64,000 nucleotides of DNA from Candidatus Onthoplasma faecipullorum (GTDB taxonomy: Bacteria > Bacillota > Clostridia > Christensenellales > UBA1242), in contig DWVI01000009.1 in NCBI GenBank assembly GCA_019120295.1, positions 44,161 to 108,160 on the forward strand. Reading direction: 5' to 3'. The position numbers and the translations under genes are program-made. A model generated the notes under the pieces. That model was given only the letters and a program-made list of their open reading frames with translations, was not told where the DNA came from and ran no database searches. Shown piece by piece: positions 1-11,822 of this stretch; the first letter of the stretch is position 1; every line of letters begins with the position of its first letter.

Positions 1-3000
1 TTGACGAATAATCCATTTTAACTATTTGACTAGTTCCTTCTATATAATAGTAGGTTGACTGCAAATTGTATAATGAATTTGTTGTTCCAGTTGAACTGAA
101 TGTTACAGTGCGCAAATGATAGGTGTAATTAGTTGAATCGCCCGTGTTAACAGTAAGAGTTGCCAAATCCGTTGTTGATGGTGTTACTGTGAATGAGCCA
201 TTAGATGCTGTTGATGTTGAGTTATTATAAATGTGAGCCCAAGTGCTTACTGGAGTTCCTACACCTATAATTTGAACAGCCATTGCATCTTCTATTGAAC
301 TAAAGCCGTTTAATGAACTAATCTCACTTGATAAGAACATATCACCTAATGTTATATCGGTTGTGTTTGCTCTTATTTCTGTTGAAGCAACCAATCTAAA
401 TCCTACACCGTCTGTGTACGCTGGAATACCAATTTCACGCTCGCCACTATTCATTACGACGTCTAAATCTGCAACTAAACTATTGTTGAATTTAAGTGGA
501 GTACTATTATTTCCAGAATTTGCAAGTAATTTTATACCAAATCTACCATTTTCAATATAGTCTAAGCCTAATGTAACCACACCATTAGTTGAAGGTGTAT
601 CATCATCTAAACCAGAAATAATTCTAAATTGAATTGAATCAATATTTACAATGAAATCTCTAAAATCTACTATAGAATTGAAACTACTTGTAAATAATGA
701 ATTAATATTATTACTTGTATATCTGCTTGATATATTTATATCATCGTTACCGTACTCATAAGAAATGTAAGTTTCTTCATTATCGCCTTCTAACCTTATT
801 CCATAAATATTTTCCCTTGTTAGTTCATATCTTGTTGTGTTGTTAGAATCTTCACTAACAAAAGTAATATTTCCACCAATTATTTCAGACTCAATATACT
901 TTTCACGGTTTGTATCTTCACCGTATTTGTATTTTTCCATAACAATGTTGTAACTATTATCTTCATCTTTTTCCAAGTAAACTTCAAATATGTATGTTCC
1001 TTGTTCTTCTGTCGTTCCAGCGGCAGATTCGGCTGATAAAGTTGTTGTATAAGTGGTTTTATAATAGAATAAATCTAAATACTGTTCTCCATTATTATTA
1101 TGTAAATTTGTGTCTACATTCACTGTGCTATCTTCTGCGCTTGTTACAGATTGATTGTTGTACACTAGATAAGTTACATAATAATTATCAGTTGAATTAT
1201 TTAAATAAGTTAAATTTACTCTATAAACAACCAAATAATATGTGCGGGTTGAACTCAACGATTGAGTTACACGTGGGAGTGTTACAGTGATGTTATTTCT
1301 ATTGTTGGATATATCAACTGTTGCCGTTGCAGTTTGTATGTCATCTTCACTCGCCCCTTCAAATAATTCAACCGCATTAAAGTTATACTGATATTCTTCA
1401 TAAGGTAAAATTAAATATTCTGTGCTTGGAGTTATAGAACCAATATCATTATTAGTTCCAGTTACTCTATTGGTGTTAGACATGTACAACCCACTTTGAG
1501 TTGCCAAATCAGATGCATCAACTGCTAAATTTACAGTTGTGTTTGATGTGAAGCCTTCACCGTTGTTTCTTATAATTGCATTAGAACCTGCGGTTGCAAT
1601 ATATTCTAGATTAATAAAACCACGAATATTGATGTTCCAGTTTACGGTGTATGTGCCGTTGTCTGTGTCCACTGTTAATGGAACTATCAAAGTTCCGGTA
1701 ATATCTTTTGGTAATATTATACTATAGTTTTCATTATCAAAAGTTACACCAAAATTAGATAACTCTCTTTCTATTGAAACGTTGCTTAATCTAATATCTG
1801 TGCCGGTTGTTCTATCTCTTAACTTTAATTGCAATGCTGTGTTGTATGTGATACCACCAAATTCTACTGTATTTATAATATCATCATTTCCTGCATTATA
1901 CGACATTTCGTAGAAACCAGTTCCACTAGCGCCTGACGTAAGATTTGCATTTGTTAAAATGTAATTTGTGTTAAATGCTGAATTTCCACTTGGAAGAGTA
2001 TTGCCATTTATAACAAATTCAAAATGAACATTTATATCAAAGTTATATTGCATAATAGCAACAACATAACCATTTCTATCTCTAACTTCAATGGTTAGCG
2101 TTACATACACAATATCGCCAACGGCATTGGTTTTGATTATATTTGTTGTGTCGTCATATTCAAATAAATCATTAGTAAGATTTACAATTTCATGCCTATC
2201 AGTTCCGCCAATGTTGTAATAAGATGAACCATCTGTTCTAATACTTGCATTTTCAGCAGATAAACTTTTTGTGGTTGCATCTGTATTAGAGTCAATTTTT
2301 ACGTCATTTAATAGGTATATTTCACTTGTTGCATACACTTGTTTGTGTGATGTTTGATAATCTGACGAAATAGTGTAGTTATACAAAATTACATTGTACG
2401 TATCATAAGATATCTTACCACCTGTTCCGTAGATTGTAAACGTCATATCTAGCACGTCAAATGCCTGCATATTTTGCCTTGTTGCACTAATATAGAACCT
2501 GTTATCAGTGCCCAAACGAAGTTTTACAACTAGACGTTGTGAGCCGTCAACATATGTAAACGTGTAAGTTGTGCCATCTGTGACATCATATTCTTTGCTA
2601 GAACTAAATGATTCAGTTGAACCATCATTTTGGTTGGAAATAACAGTATTATCTCTTGTAAACAAAACATTAGATATAAACATATCTGCACTAATGCCTT
2701 CTTTGGTTGAACCAATCGCTGTTTCAGTTAAAATTGTGATTTCTTCATTTGAAGTTTCTGCAGTGTCATTTACTAAAATTGTTGCATAGTCTGTGTGTGT
2801 TGTTACATCTTCGTTCGTTTTTGAAACGTGGCCTGCTGTATCAGACATAGCGTTTATACCCGCCACCGTATCTGATGCAATAATTCTATAAGTGTAACTT
2901 ATATTAACGCCTGCTTCATTGCTTATGCCTAAGTTTGTTTGTGTATTACTTGTTAAACTTTGAGAAATTTGCAAATTATTTGTAATTATCGAACCTTCTT

Positions 3001-6000
3001 CATTTGTTGATAAACTAGAATAATTTCCTGCATTAAACGTCAATCTATTTGGATTTCCAGAAGTGTTAAATCCTATATTTGTAATCATGTCTTCTGTTAA
3101 CTCAATATATTCACCATCTAGATTTTCAAGGTATATTCTCTTTGTGTTTAAGAATTCGCCACCCGCAACATCTGTTAATGAACTAATACTGCTATCACCA
3201 GAGTTACCTGGTGCACCATTAGGATTTTCTAATAAAAGTGTACTAACTAAATCATTTATTGTGCTACCGCGAGCCACATTTTCATATAATGATGTTGCGT
3301 TTGAATTGCTTACTAGGTAACTTGCTTGCAAACCATTATATGTTTTTGAAATTTGAACATAGAATGTGATTGTTTGTTGTTGGTCGCCATTCATATAGTA
3401 GGTTTCAGAATTTGTGTCACCTGACTTAATGCGAATTGTGATTGCTATCACCCTATCTTGTGCAGTATGCACAAAATTCACTGTATTTTTAGTTTCGCCA
3501 ACACCATTGAATGTATAGATACCTGTTATATCTAAATCATTAACATAATTTCTATCACCTTGTGCAAACACAAATTCAAGTGAACTTTCTGCACTTGTTT
3601 TAATAGACAAACCACCAATAGTGTATTCACGATATTGGAGATCACGAGTTGCAGTATCTTCGTTTAATTTATCACTACCTTCTATTGTGATGCTACTACC
3701 ATTCACGGTGTAACCTTCTATCGGTGTTGAAGGTAACGGATTTGTACTGCTTGACCCTATGTCACCAGAAGGAAGGGATACATAAATTCCGCTAACAACG
3801 TTTGTATACACAGTTTTTGACATGGTTTCGCCCATCATATCATTGAATGTTACTTCAAATGATTTTGTGTAGGCTTGAGTTGACAAGCCAAATTCTAGGT
3901 ATGAATTGCCTGTTGTTTCGTCGAAAACATAGGTTACTGCGCCTTCACTTTCAGTTGGAGTTGAAGCAAAGATTTCATCACTATAGCCTTCTTCATTAGG
4001 CTCTATTGAATTTATTGCACCATTTGATAAATCAATAATTTTTCCATTTATTGTGATTGTTTTCTTATAATCTCCAACAATTTGGTTTAAATTGACGCGG
4101 TTATTAAATATTTCATTATTGAATGCACCAATGTTGTTGATTGTTACTGTGCTATTATCAATTTCTAACTCGTTATATGTGTAATGAACAATTACAACGA
4201 ATGTTTGAGCCGTTTCCCCTTCACCGATTGTGTAGGTGTACATCACACTAAATTGCAAGTTTTCATTTCTAACATATTTTTCGAGCGTGATAATATTGGT
4301 TTCGTCAATGCTAATAATGTTGTCGCCATTATACGTTATTGATTTATTGTCTTCACCAATTTCATAACCAGAAGATAAACCATCGGTTAAAATTGTTGTA
4401 GATAAAGTTACGTTTTCTGTTATAGGACTTTGGTCATTTCTATTTAATAAACCACTAAATGGAACATTTATTTCATTTTCATTGATTGTGATTGTGCGAG
4501 TGTACTCACCATTTGAAACACCTTCTATTTGATGCTCTAAATTATTGTCGCTAACCACTTCTTCATAGATTGGTTGAATATAGAAATTCAAAACACCTAA
4601 ATTTAAAATTGACCTTGCTGAATTTCTTAATACCACACCTATTTTGATATTTGCATAATTTGTTAATTCTCTGAGTGTTGAAGCGTCGGTTAATTCGCTA
4701 AATTGAGTGATATTGTCGTCAAAGAATACACTACCGTCCAACATTTCGGCTGATAAAATATAGAAGTGTAAATTTGCAAAATCATTTGCTGTAAACTGCA
4801 ATAAAGCAACGTCGGTTGATGTGTAATCTGTTGGTGGATTTGTTGTTGTGTTTGTGGTTAAATCAACACCGAGCACGGCGCCGTTAGTTCTATCAATAAA
4901 GTTAATACCACTCTCTGCTTCGTATGTTAGCACTGTTTCTGATGTTGCTGTTGGATATTCGCTTGTTTGATTATAGATTTGAACAAAGTAATATGCAACG
5001 TAGCCCGATGTTGATGTGATTTTAAACACAACATAACCATACGAACCAGAGCCAAACACTGCGTTAGACGCTGGATTGAATGTGATTGTGTTGTTTACAT
5101 CGTCTATTGATATATTTCCACCAGTAACATAATTGGTGATATTAGTTCTATTTTGCCAGCCTGCTATCTCAATAGTGAAATTGTCGTCAATAACGCTATC
5201 ATTTTGTGTTGCATCTGTTACAACCAAACGCGAAACATTCATAATTTCGTCGTAATCTAAATCAATGGTTTGATTTATCATTACTGGTTCAAAATCAAAG
5301 TTAAGAACCGAATAAACGAAGTAATTGCCCGCAGTTGAAATATAATTACCGTTGTTTTCACCGTCCGTTTGATTGGTAAAGTACATAGTTGTACCACTTT
5401 GATTTTCGTCTATCATTCCAGCAAATGGATAACTAACTTGAATAGACTGTCTATTCACTATTGTTAAATCACGGGTAAATGTGTAAGTGTACGTTTGACC
5501 ATTTACGCTATATGTGATTTGATAGGTTATAGTAACATCTTTACTTGCCCCTTCAATCTCTGCAAAGTTTACACTCAAACCAGTTTGAGTTTCGCTACCA
5601 TTAACAAAACCGCTGCCAACAAAACTTGTGTTTGAACCAACAAAAGCAGTTGGGTCGCTAACATTTGTAACTAGAAAACTTGTTATGATGCTATTCACAT
5701 TATCTAAATTATATATATCATTTAGTAAATCATATTGATTGTTTGAGTATGCGGTGGCTATCTCGTTATTTTCACTTGGAACGTATGGTGAAATTGTGAT
5801 GCCGTCTGCTTCAGTTGTATAATAAACTAATGTTCTAGATGCTCCTGCTGAGAAAGTAAATCTTAAAATTGCATTAGAAATTGGTTCAATTTGACCAGTT
5901 GTTGTTGTAAAACTGAACATTTTTGTTTCTGGGTTGTAAGTAACGCTAATTTGAGTGGCTGTTGGTGGAACGTACTCAACTGAAACTAGTTCGTAACCTG

Positions 6001-9000
6001 ACATATTAGTATTATTCGTGTCGCTATCAGTTGTAAAATCTATAGCCGTTTCTGCCATAAAGTCTTTAACTAATAACTCATAATAATACTTATTTTCTGC
6101 CGTGACTTCTATTGAGCCAAGGCTGTAATTACGATTTACAGTATTATCTTCACTCCTATAATTGTAGTGGAATGTTAACGTTTCACTTACGCTTGAACCA
6201 ATTCGTTCTATCCAGCCTGTTGATATCTTAAAGTCTGTCCTATTTAGTGTAAATAGTGAATTCGTGGTTAAATTTGAAGACATTGTGATAATGTTGTTTT
6301 CATCATTAAATACTGTTGAGTAGTCTTCCACAACATTTAAGTTATCTGACGAATAGATTTCGCTTGTACCAGTTCCGTATATCACACTTGTAGCAGTGTC
6401 ATATGCACTAATTGTTATAAATTGACTTAAATCGTATGTAGTATCACTAACAACTCGCAAAGGTTCGTCGTCTTCGCTAATTAAATTTCTTTCTAAAATT
6501 AAATTTGGTTCAACTGTGAATGATAACTCTTCAATTTGTGTTTCACCATTGCTGAAAGTTACGCGGTAAGTGCCAAGTTTTTCTAGAACAATAACATTAT
6601 TATAGCCACCAGATGTTCCAAGTTCAACAGTCCTATTATCTGGGTCAAGGACACTAACAGTTAGTCCCTGCTCTTGTGTTGTAATTCTAAAAATTGAGTT
6701 ATTTGTAAAGGTTCCAGTTGAACTTGTTTCAAATAACAAAGCGCTAATGCCTTGATAATAATTTGTCCAATTTGAGTTTTGATTAATTCTAATTGAAGAA
6801 TTGAATGTTATGTTTGATGTTACACTACCTGTTAACGTTACCACATCAAACGAAACATTTAAACTAACCGTTTGATATCTAACACGAGTGAATGTCCAAC
6901 CAGCGTCGGTTTTTCTAATTTCTAAAACAGTTTCTGTTTCTTGCATATCTGACGCCACAGTTTGAACATCAAACCCATCGGTAACGGCAACAACTTCAAC
7001 CTGTCTTCCGCCACCAAAATAAGGTACTGTTACATTTTGAATATTAACCCTACTATTATTTAAAATGCTGGTTTCTAAATATGTGTATGATACAACTTCG
7101 CTTAAATTGAAACTGCTTGAGTTAACTTCTGAACTAACTCTAGTTAGAGAGAAATTACCATTGTCCACAATCTGAACTCTTAAATATCTTGTTATAGCGC
7201 CAGATTGAATTGCTATTACCACCGAACCTGTTGAATTTGGTGTTACTATATTTTGTCCTTCTACTGTTGAAAATGACAATATATCGTTATTTAAACTCGT
7301 GTAGGTTAAAGACTGCGTTTTACCTGCAATTACAGGAGATACAATAAAACCATTAGTTGTTGTAGAGTCTGAAATTGTGTTAAAGTATGAAGTGCCAATA
7401 GGATAATTTCCATTAGATGTAACTAATTGATATGTGAAAGTGTAATCATTATTAATTACACTGTCATAACCGACTTCAATCTCAATGTAGGTTGAACCAG
7501 ACTGAGCATTATCAATGTTTAAATATAAATCAAATGTAGTTGTTGTAGGTTCTTCACCTTCTGCCTCGGTATAAGCAAATTCAATATCGGTTGGTGCTGT
7601 GCTTGTGATATAAATTGGTGCACTTTCAACCGCAACTCCATTGTATGTTAAACATACCTTTAAATAATAAGTTGGGTCCACTAAGCTAGTTACAATGTCG
7701 TAATTTACAATAAGTGCTGACCTATTTTCACTGAGATTAACATTGTTCACAACTAGGCTTCCAACAAAATTGTCGTTTAATAACTCACCACTTGCATTGT
7801 ATAAGCGCACCGAAATATTAGAACTACTAAAGTTCGTATTAAACATATTTTCAATCATACCTTCAACATCTGAATGTATGGTTAATGTGTGATTTGTTGT
7901 GTCTTCAACTATGTGGATGTTGCCTTGCTCATCTTTTGTTATATATGAGTCGCCACCTAGTTCGCTTTGCTCGTTATAGGCAAATTCAATTTCTTCAGCA
8001 ATTATTGAATACCTAGTGTTAACAGTGATTGCACGTGAAGATAATATGTATGCATCCACAACGTCTGCAACACCTTCACTTGCTTCTGCTGATTTATCTG
8101 ATAATAAAACGTCTATACCACCCGCACCATTATCTATAAAGAACTTCACTAAATCTGGGTTTGTTAAAGTTTGACCATTAGATAAGGTTATTACAAGATT
8201 TCCGTTTGTTATTGTGGCGCTTGTTACATTTACATCAACACTATTTACTAAATTTGCAGTAAGTGTAATTTGCTCATTTTCTATTGAATAACCAACATTC
8301 ACAAGTTCAGAAGTTGACTCGCCTTCGCCTAAATCAAGGATAAATTCATATTGTGCAACAACATCTTCACCAAATAGCACGTCGTTTATATACTCTTCTG
8401 CTGTTTGTTGATATGCGTTTCTAAGTTGAATTACATATAGGGTTGTGCCAACATTAGTTGAACCGTTCCTTGCATGCACCACATTGTGATAACTACCACC
8501 TTCAAACGTGCCAACTAAAACGTATGAGTTGCCTGTTCTATCAATGAATGTTACCCCATTTAACACTTCAACATCATAATTACCGTCTGCGCGGTATGGA
8601 GTTACAAACACGCAAGCATCGTAACTACCGGCTGTGACGCTGATTATTTCGTCAAAGTTTAAACTGTCATAAACTGTAACATATTGCTCTTCAATTAATT
8701 CATAACCAATATCTAATGTTACTGAGTTACCTGAAACATTAGAGAAAACCAGGTCTTGTGCTTGAATATTTACGCTAACATATGCAAAATGATTTTCACC
8801 ATTTCCGTTTACAACCATTGCACCAAGCACTAAATTTTCATTTTCGCCAAGTTCTGGTATGTTTTGCATAACTAGGTTAAATGTTTTTTCTCTTCCGCTT
8901 CCAAGAGATGTTACTGAATAATTTAAAGTGTCACAACGAACGAATGTGTCAGTTAAAACGTTGTGAATGTAAAACTCTAAATAACTACCAGTGGTTAGTT

Positions 9001-10555
9001 TTGTTATTGAATTTGAACTTTCACCTAAAACTATAAATGCAGAACCAGAAGCCGATGTTAAATTAATTGTTATATCATTATAGTTACAGGTTAATCTATC
9101 AACTAATATCCTATTCAAATTAACTGTGCCAAGGTCGTCAACTGAATGCTCTAATGCAATGTTTGAACCAACTAATGTGAGCGTCATTATCACGTTATTA
9201 GGTCTATCTAACTCATGGATAACTAGGTCATACACATTATCTTCTTCGCCAGATGTACTTAAATTAATCACGTACCCAAATATATTATTAGGGTTATTTG
9301 GTGTTTCATATTCAGTAAAACCACTTAAAACGGCTTGATTTACTCCGCCTGATTGACTTAATGTAATTGAATATTGTTCGTCGGCTGATTCAAACACAAT
9401 ATTAGAATTTTCCCAGTTTGCGCTGTTATTTAATGTAAAATCAACTTCATTAAAGCGTGAGAATGTTTCCCTACCGTCCTGTATCATATAAAGACCAAGG
9501 TTGTTTGTGGCTGTTGAAGATGTGCTTGAAAGCACAATGCTAGACTCATTGTACAAATTAAATGCCACACCAGTTGAATTCATACCAATTCTTTCAACGT
9601 CTGAATTGATAACATTAAACACAACAGTTGTGTTAACCATGTTGTTTATACGTTCAAAATTACTATCATTATTGTGTGATGCGTCATTTAAATACTCTTC
9701 CCTTGATGCGTATGTATCAAAAACGGCAATTTTGAATGTGTATGTTCCAGCGAATTCACTTTCAAAATAGATTTGATTAGTGTTTGAGTCTATGTGCAAA
9801 AATTCATAATCTAAAATTGTGTCGTCGTCTATAAGTATGTAGTTCCTACTGTCAAAATAGTAAATTTCAACAATCTTTGCATCTAAATTACTAATTGGGT
9901 GCAACGAATAATTAGGAGTTGATATAACATTGAAATATTCGCTTATCTCCAAACCTATTGGAATAGTTTGCACTATTTCGTTGCCGTCTACGCTCACTTC
10001 ACCAGCGATTATTGGAGTTTCGCCATTATATTCACCAAGGTAAACTTCGTTAATTTGTCTATCAACCCAAATTGTTAGTTGGTTGCTTTGAACTTGACCG
10101 CGTTCGTCACGCGCTTGAATTAAAATTCTTCCGTATGTGTCGTCATTAAAATGTGAAGAACTAATCTCTCTCAACCTATAATAAATTCTATCATTACAAT
10201 TAATTTGGTAGCGGTTAGGGTATCTATTTCCATTGTCGTCTTGATATTCGCTTAAAGGAGTGCCGTCGAAAGAGCAAAGTTGAATTAAATCTGTTCCGTC
10301 CAAAACGTCAATAAAACATGTTCTTTGGTTGACTTCGTATTCATTATTGGAATATCCGTTCAATATGAAATAATACAATCCGTTTTGATTGTCATTTATT
10401 ATTGTTTGTTCGCTATCAACAAATTCCAAACGCGTTGGATAAACAACAGGTGTTCTAAACCTGCCCATTAACGCGTAAACACCAAGCACGGCACCCACAA
10501 ACACGGCAACCGAACCTAAAACTATTCCAATAATTGCAAAAACTTTTTTTACCAT
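1..10555 (-). CDS. Giant secreted/surface protein, C-terminal part beyond window (partial, >=3518 codons)
   Basis: Minus-strand ATG at 10555 preceded by AGGTAGGGG. N-term MVKKVFAIIGIVLGSVAVFVGAVLGVYALMGRF looks like a signal/TM anchor. The frame was translated at the start, near 5000 and at 1-60 and is open at each; Thr/Ser/Tyr/Asn-rich. Not in the ORF track, presumably because it lacks a stop inside the window. I did not translate every codon. Confidence 0.8.
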   Translation of the reverse strand, partial: MVKKVFAIIGIVLGSVAVFVGAVLGVYALMGRFRTPVVYPTRLEFVDSEQTIINDNQNGLYYFILNGYSNNEYEVNQRTCFIDVLDGTDLIQLCSFDGTPLSEYQDDNGNRYPNRYQINCNDRIYYRLREISSSHFNDDTYGRILIQARDERGQVQSNQLTIWVDRQINEVYLGEYNGETPIIAGEVSVDGNEIVQTIPIGLEISEYFNVISTPNYSLHPISNLDAKIVEIYYFDSRNYILIDDDTILDYEFLHIDSNTNQIYFESEFAGTYTFKIAVFDTYASREEYLNDASHNNDSNFERINNMVNTTVVFNVINSDVERIGMNSTGVAFNLYNESSIVLSSTSSTATNNLGLYMIQDGRETFSRFNEVDFTLNNSANWENSNIVFESADEQYSITLSQSGGVNQAVLSGFTEYETPNNPNNIFGYVINLSTSGEEDNVYDLVIHELDRPNNVIMTLTLVGSNIALEHSVDDLGTVNLNRILVDRLTCNYNDITINLTSASGSAFIVLGESSNSITKLTTGSYLEFYIHNVLTDTFVRCDTLNYSVTSLGSGREKTFNLVMQNIPELGENENLVLGAMVVNGNGENHFAYVSVNIQAQDLVFSNVSGNSVTLDIGYELIEEQYVTVYDSLNFDEIISVTAGSYDACVFVTPYRADGNYDVEVLNGVTFIDRTGNSYVLVGTFEGGSYHNVVHARNGSTNVGTTLYVIQLRNAYQQTAEEYINDVLFGEDVVAQYEFILDLGEGESTSELVNVGYSIENEQITLTANLVNSVDVNVTSATITNGNLVITLSNGQTLTNPDLVKFFIDNGAGGIDVLLSDKSAEASEGVADVVDAYILSSRAITVNTRYSIIAEEIEFAYNEQSELGGDSYITKDEQGNIHIVEDTTNHTLTIHSDVEGMIENMFNTNFSSSNISVRLYNASGELLNDNFVGSLVVNNVNLSENRSALIVNYDIVTSLVDPTYYLKVCLTYNGVAVESAPIYITSTAPTDIEFAYTEAEGEEPTTTTFDLYLNIDNAQSGSTYIEIEVGYDSVINNDYTFTYQLVTSNGNYPIGTSYFNTISDSTTTNGFIVSPVIAGKTQSLTYTSLNNDILSFSTVEGQNIVTPNSTGSVVIAIQSGAITRYLRVQIVDNGNFSLTRVSSEVNSSSFNLSEVVSYTYLETSILNNSRVNIQNVTVPYFGGGRQVEVVAVTDGFDVQTVASDMQETETVLEIRKTDAGWTFTRVRYQTVSLNVSFDVVTLTGSVTSNITFNSSIRINQNSNWTNYYQGISALLFETSSTGTFTNNSIFRITTQEQGLTVSVLDPDNRTVELGTSGGYNNVIVLEKLGTYRVTFSNGETQIEELSFTVEPNLILERNLISEDDEPLRVVSDTTYDLSQFITISAYDTATSVIYGTGTSEIYSSDNLNVVEDYSTVFNDENNIITMSSNLTTNSLFTLNRTDFKISTGWIERIGSSVSETLTFHYNYRSEDNTVNRNYSLGSIEVTAENKYYYELLVKDFMAETAIDFTTDSDTNNTNMSGYELVSVEYVPPTATQISVTYNPETKMFSFTTTTGQIEPISNAILRFTFSAGASRTLVYYTTEADGITISPYVPSENNEIATAYSNNQYDLLNDIYNLDNVNSIITSFLVTNVSDPTAFVGSNTSFVGSGFVNGSETQTGLSVNFAEIEGASKDVTITYQITYSVNGQTYTYTFTRDLTIVNRQSIQVSYPFAGMIDENQSGTTMYFTNQTDGENNGNYISTAGNYFVYSVLNFDFEPVMINQTIDLDYDEIMNVSRLVVTDATQNDSVIDDNFTIEIAGWQNRTNITNYVTGGNISIDDVNNTITFNPASNAVFGSGSYGYVVFKITSTSGYVAYYFVQIYNQTSEYPTATSETVLTYEAESGINFIDRTNGAVLGVDLTTNTTTNPPTDYTSTDVALLQFTANDFANLHFYILSAEMLDGSVFFDDNITQFSELTDASTLRELTNYANIKIGVVLRNSARSILNLGVLNFYIQPIYEEVVSDNNLEHQIEGVSNGEYTRTITINENEINVPFSGLLNRNDQSPITENVTLSTTILTDGLSSGYEIGEDNKSITYNGDNIISIDETNIITLEKYVRNENLQFSVMYTYTIGEGETAQTFVVIVHYTYNELEIDNSTVTINNIGAFNNEIFNNRVNLNQIVGDYKKTITINGKIIDLSNGAINSIEPNEEGYSDEIFASTPTESEGAVTYVFDETTGNSYLEFGLSTQAYTKSFEVTFNDMMGETMSKTVYTNVVSGIYVSLPSGDIGSSSTNPLPSTPIEGYTVNGSSITIEGSDKLNEDTATRDLQYREYTIGGLSIKTSAESSLEFVFAQGDRNYVNDLDITGIYTFNGVGETKNTVNFVHTAQDRVIAITIRIKSGDTNSETYYMNGDQQQTITFYVQISKTYNGLQASYLVSNSNATSLYENVARGSTINDLVSTLLLENPNGAPGNSGDSSISSLTDVAGGEFLNTKRIYLENLDGEYIELTEDMITNIGFNTSGNPNRLTFNAGNYSSLSTNEEGSIITNNLQISQSLTSNTQTNLGISNEAGVNISYTYRIIASDTVAGINAMSDTAGHVSKTNEDVTTHTDYATILVNDTAETSNEEITILTETAIGSTKEGISADMFISNVLFTRDNTVISNQNDGSTESFSSSKEYDVTDGTTYTFTYVDGSQRLVVKLRLGTDNRFYISATRQNMQAFDVLDMTFTIYGTGGKISYDTYNVILYNYTISSDYQTSHKQVYATSEIYLLNDVKIDSNTDATTKSLSAENASIRTDGSSYYNIGGTDRHEIVNLTNDLFEYDDTTNIIKTNAVGDIVYVTLTIEVRDRNGYVVAIMQYNFDINVHFEFVINGNTLPSGNSAFNTNYILTNANLTSGASGTGFYEMSYNAGNDDIINTVEFGGITYNTALQLKLRDRTTGTDIRLSNVSIERELSNFGVTFDNENYSIILPKDITGTLIVPLTVDTDNGTYTVNWNINIRGFINLEYIATAGSNAIIRNNGEGFTSNTTVNLAVDASDLATQSGLYMSNTNRVTGTNNDIGSITPSTEYLILPYEEYQYNFNAVELFEGASEDDIQTATATVDISNNRNNITVTLPRVTQSLSSTRTYYLVVYRVNLTYLNNSTDNYYVTYLVYNNQSVTSAEDSTVNVDTNLHNNNGEQYLDLFYYKTTYTTTLSAESAAGTTEEQGTYIFEVYLEKDEDNSYNIVMEKYKYGEDTNREKYIESEIIGGNITFVSEDSNNTTRYELTRENIYGIRLEGDNEETYISYEYGNDDINISSRYTSNNINSLFTSSFNSIVDFRDFIVNIDSIQFRIISGLDDDTPSTNGVVTLGLDYIENGRFGIKLLANSGNNSTPLKFNNSLVADLDVVMNSGEREIGIPAYTDGVGFRLVASTEIRANTTDITLGDMFLSSEISSLNGFSSIEDAMAVQIIGVGTPVSTWAHIYNNSTSTASNGSFTVTPSTTDLATLTVNTGDSTNYTYHLRTVTFSSTGTTNSLYNLQSTYYYIEGTSQIVKMDYSS

Positions 10556-10944
10556 AACCCCTACCTAAATTTTAGATAAACAACGATTATTGTTATTATC
10601 TACAAATTAAAACAAAATAATTACATTCATGCTAGAAATTTTGTGTCCCACCTAACGTTTTACAAAATTCGACATTAAATGTAAGAAGCCCCATTTTTGA
10701 TTTTAAAATCTAAAAATTTAAACCGAACAAAATTAAATCAAAATTTACTTCTAGTAAATTATAATATTTTTATGTTTTTAAAGTCAAATAAAATCATCTA
10801 AAATAAAAAAGAAAAAACAAGCAAAAATACCTGTTTTATTTAAAATGACAAAATTAAAAAATATAATAAAAATTTAAAAAATTTTATAAAATTTGCTAAA
10901 AATTTAATATTTTTCATTATTTTTTAGATTTTTTTATTAAATTT

Positions 10945-11736
10945 TTATTTATTTTGATTTTTTAAATCATTAAAAATATTTATAAAATTTTCAACGCTGA
11001 TTTCTTCTGGTCTTACAGTTTGAAGATAACCATACTTTTCAAGCGCTTTGATTACGCTTTCTTTATCAAAGTTATTTTTTAAATTGTTAATAAGCGTTTT
11101 CCTTCGCATTGAAAAACATAAATGCACAAATGATTTAAAATCTTCAAAATTAGAAATTTTATATTTGTTATGCGGTATCATTTTAACGAGTGCGCTATCA
11201 ACTTTTGGGCTTGGAGTGAAACACTCTTTTTTCACAACTCGTGGAATTGAAACGTCAAATATAGATTGCAAAATCACACTTGTTATGCCATACTCTTTTC
11301 CACCGCAGTTTGACGCAAATCTCTCTGCCACTTCTTTTTGAACTAAAATTAAAATTGACTTAAATTTTTCAATATGGTCAATTAACTTGAAAACAATAGG
11401 CGTTGTTATATAATAAGGAATGTTTGCTATAACGCGTGCTGAAACTAAATTTAAACTATCAATATTCACTTTCATAAAGTCTTGAAAATGGAATTCAATA
11501 TTTTTATGTTTAGTGTTTAATTCTTCAAGTGTTCCGCGCAAGTTTTCGTCTATCTCAAATGAAATTACTCTATCTGACATTTCAGCAAGCACTTCGGTTA
11601 ACGTTCCAGCACCCGCCCCAATTTCTAACACAGTGTCCGATTTTTCAACGTCGCCTGCACGAGCAATAGCACGCAATAAATTTTTATCAAATATGAAATT
11701 TTGCCCCAAATTTTTCTTAAAATTGAATTTTTCCAT
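10945..11736 (-). CDS. rsmA: 16S rRNA (adenine(1518)-N(6)/adenine(1519)-N(6))-dimethyltransferase
   Basis: KKNLGQNFIFDKNLL, VLEIGAGAGTLTEVL, VIANIPYYITTPI motifs of RsmA/KsgA. Confidence 0.95.
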   Translation of the reverse strand: MEKFNFKKNLGQNFIFDKNLLRAIARAGDVEKSDTVLEIGAGAGTLTEVLAEMSDRVISFEIDENLRGTLEELNTKHKNIEFHFQDFMKVNIDSLNLVSARVIANIPYYITTPIVFKLIDHIEKFKSILILVQKEVAERFASNCGGKEYGITSVILQSIFDVSIPRVVKKECFTPSPKVDSALVKMIPHNKYKISNFEDFKSFVHLCFSMRRKTLINNLKNNFDKESVIKALEKYGYLQTVRPEEISVENFINIFNDLKNQNK

Positions 11737-11753
11737 AATTTTTTATTCTCCTG

Positions 11754-11782
11754 TTGACAAATTTTGTCGAATATGGTATAAA
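11754..11782 (+). promoter_or_regulatory. sigma-A-type promoter TTGACA-N17-TATAAA
   Basis: TTGACA 11754-11759, 17-nt spacer, TATAAA 11777-11782. Confidence 0.6.
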
Positions 11783-11822
11783 TAAATTATACAAAAGAAA
11801 AACAAAAGAAATTCTAATGATA

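Noticed and set aside
363-9770. Short ORFs in the first 10 kb (both strands of the ORF track)
   Set aside because: They lie antisense to, or in another frame of, the giant minus-strand CDS.
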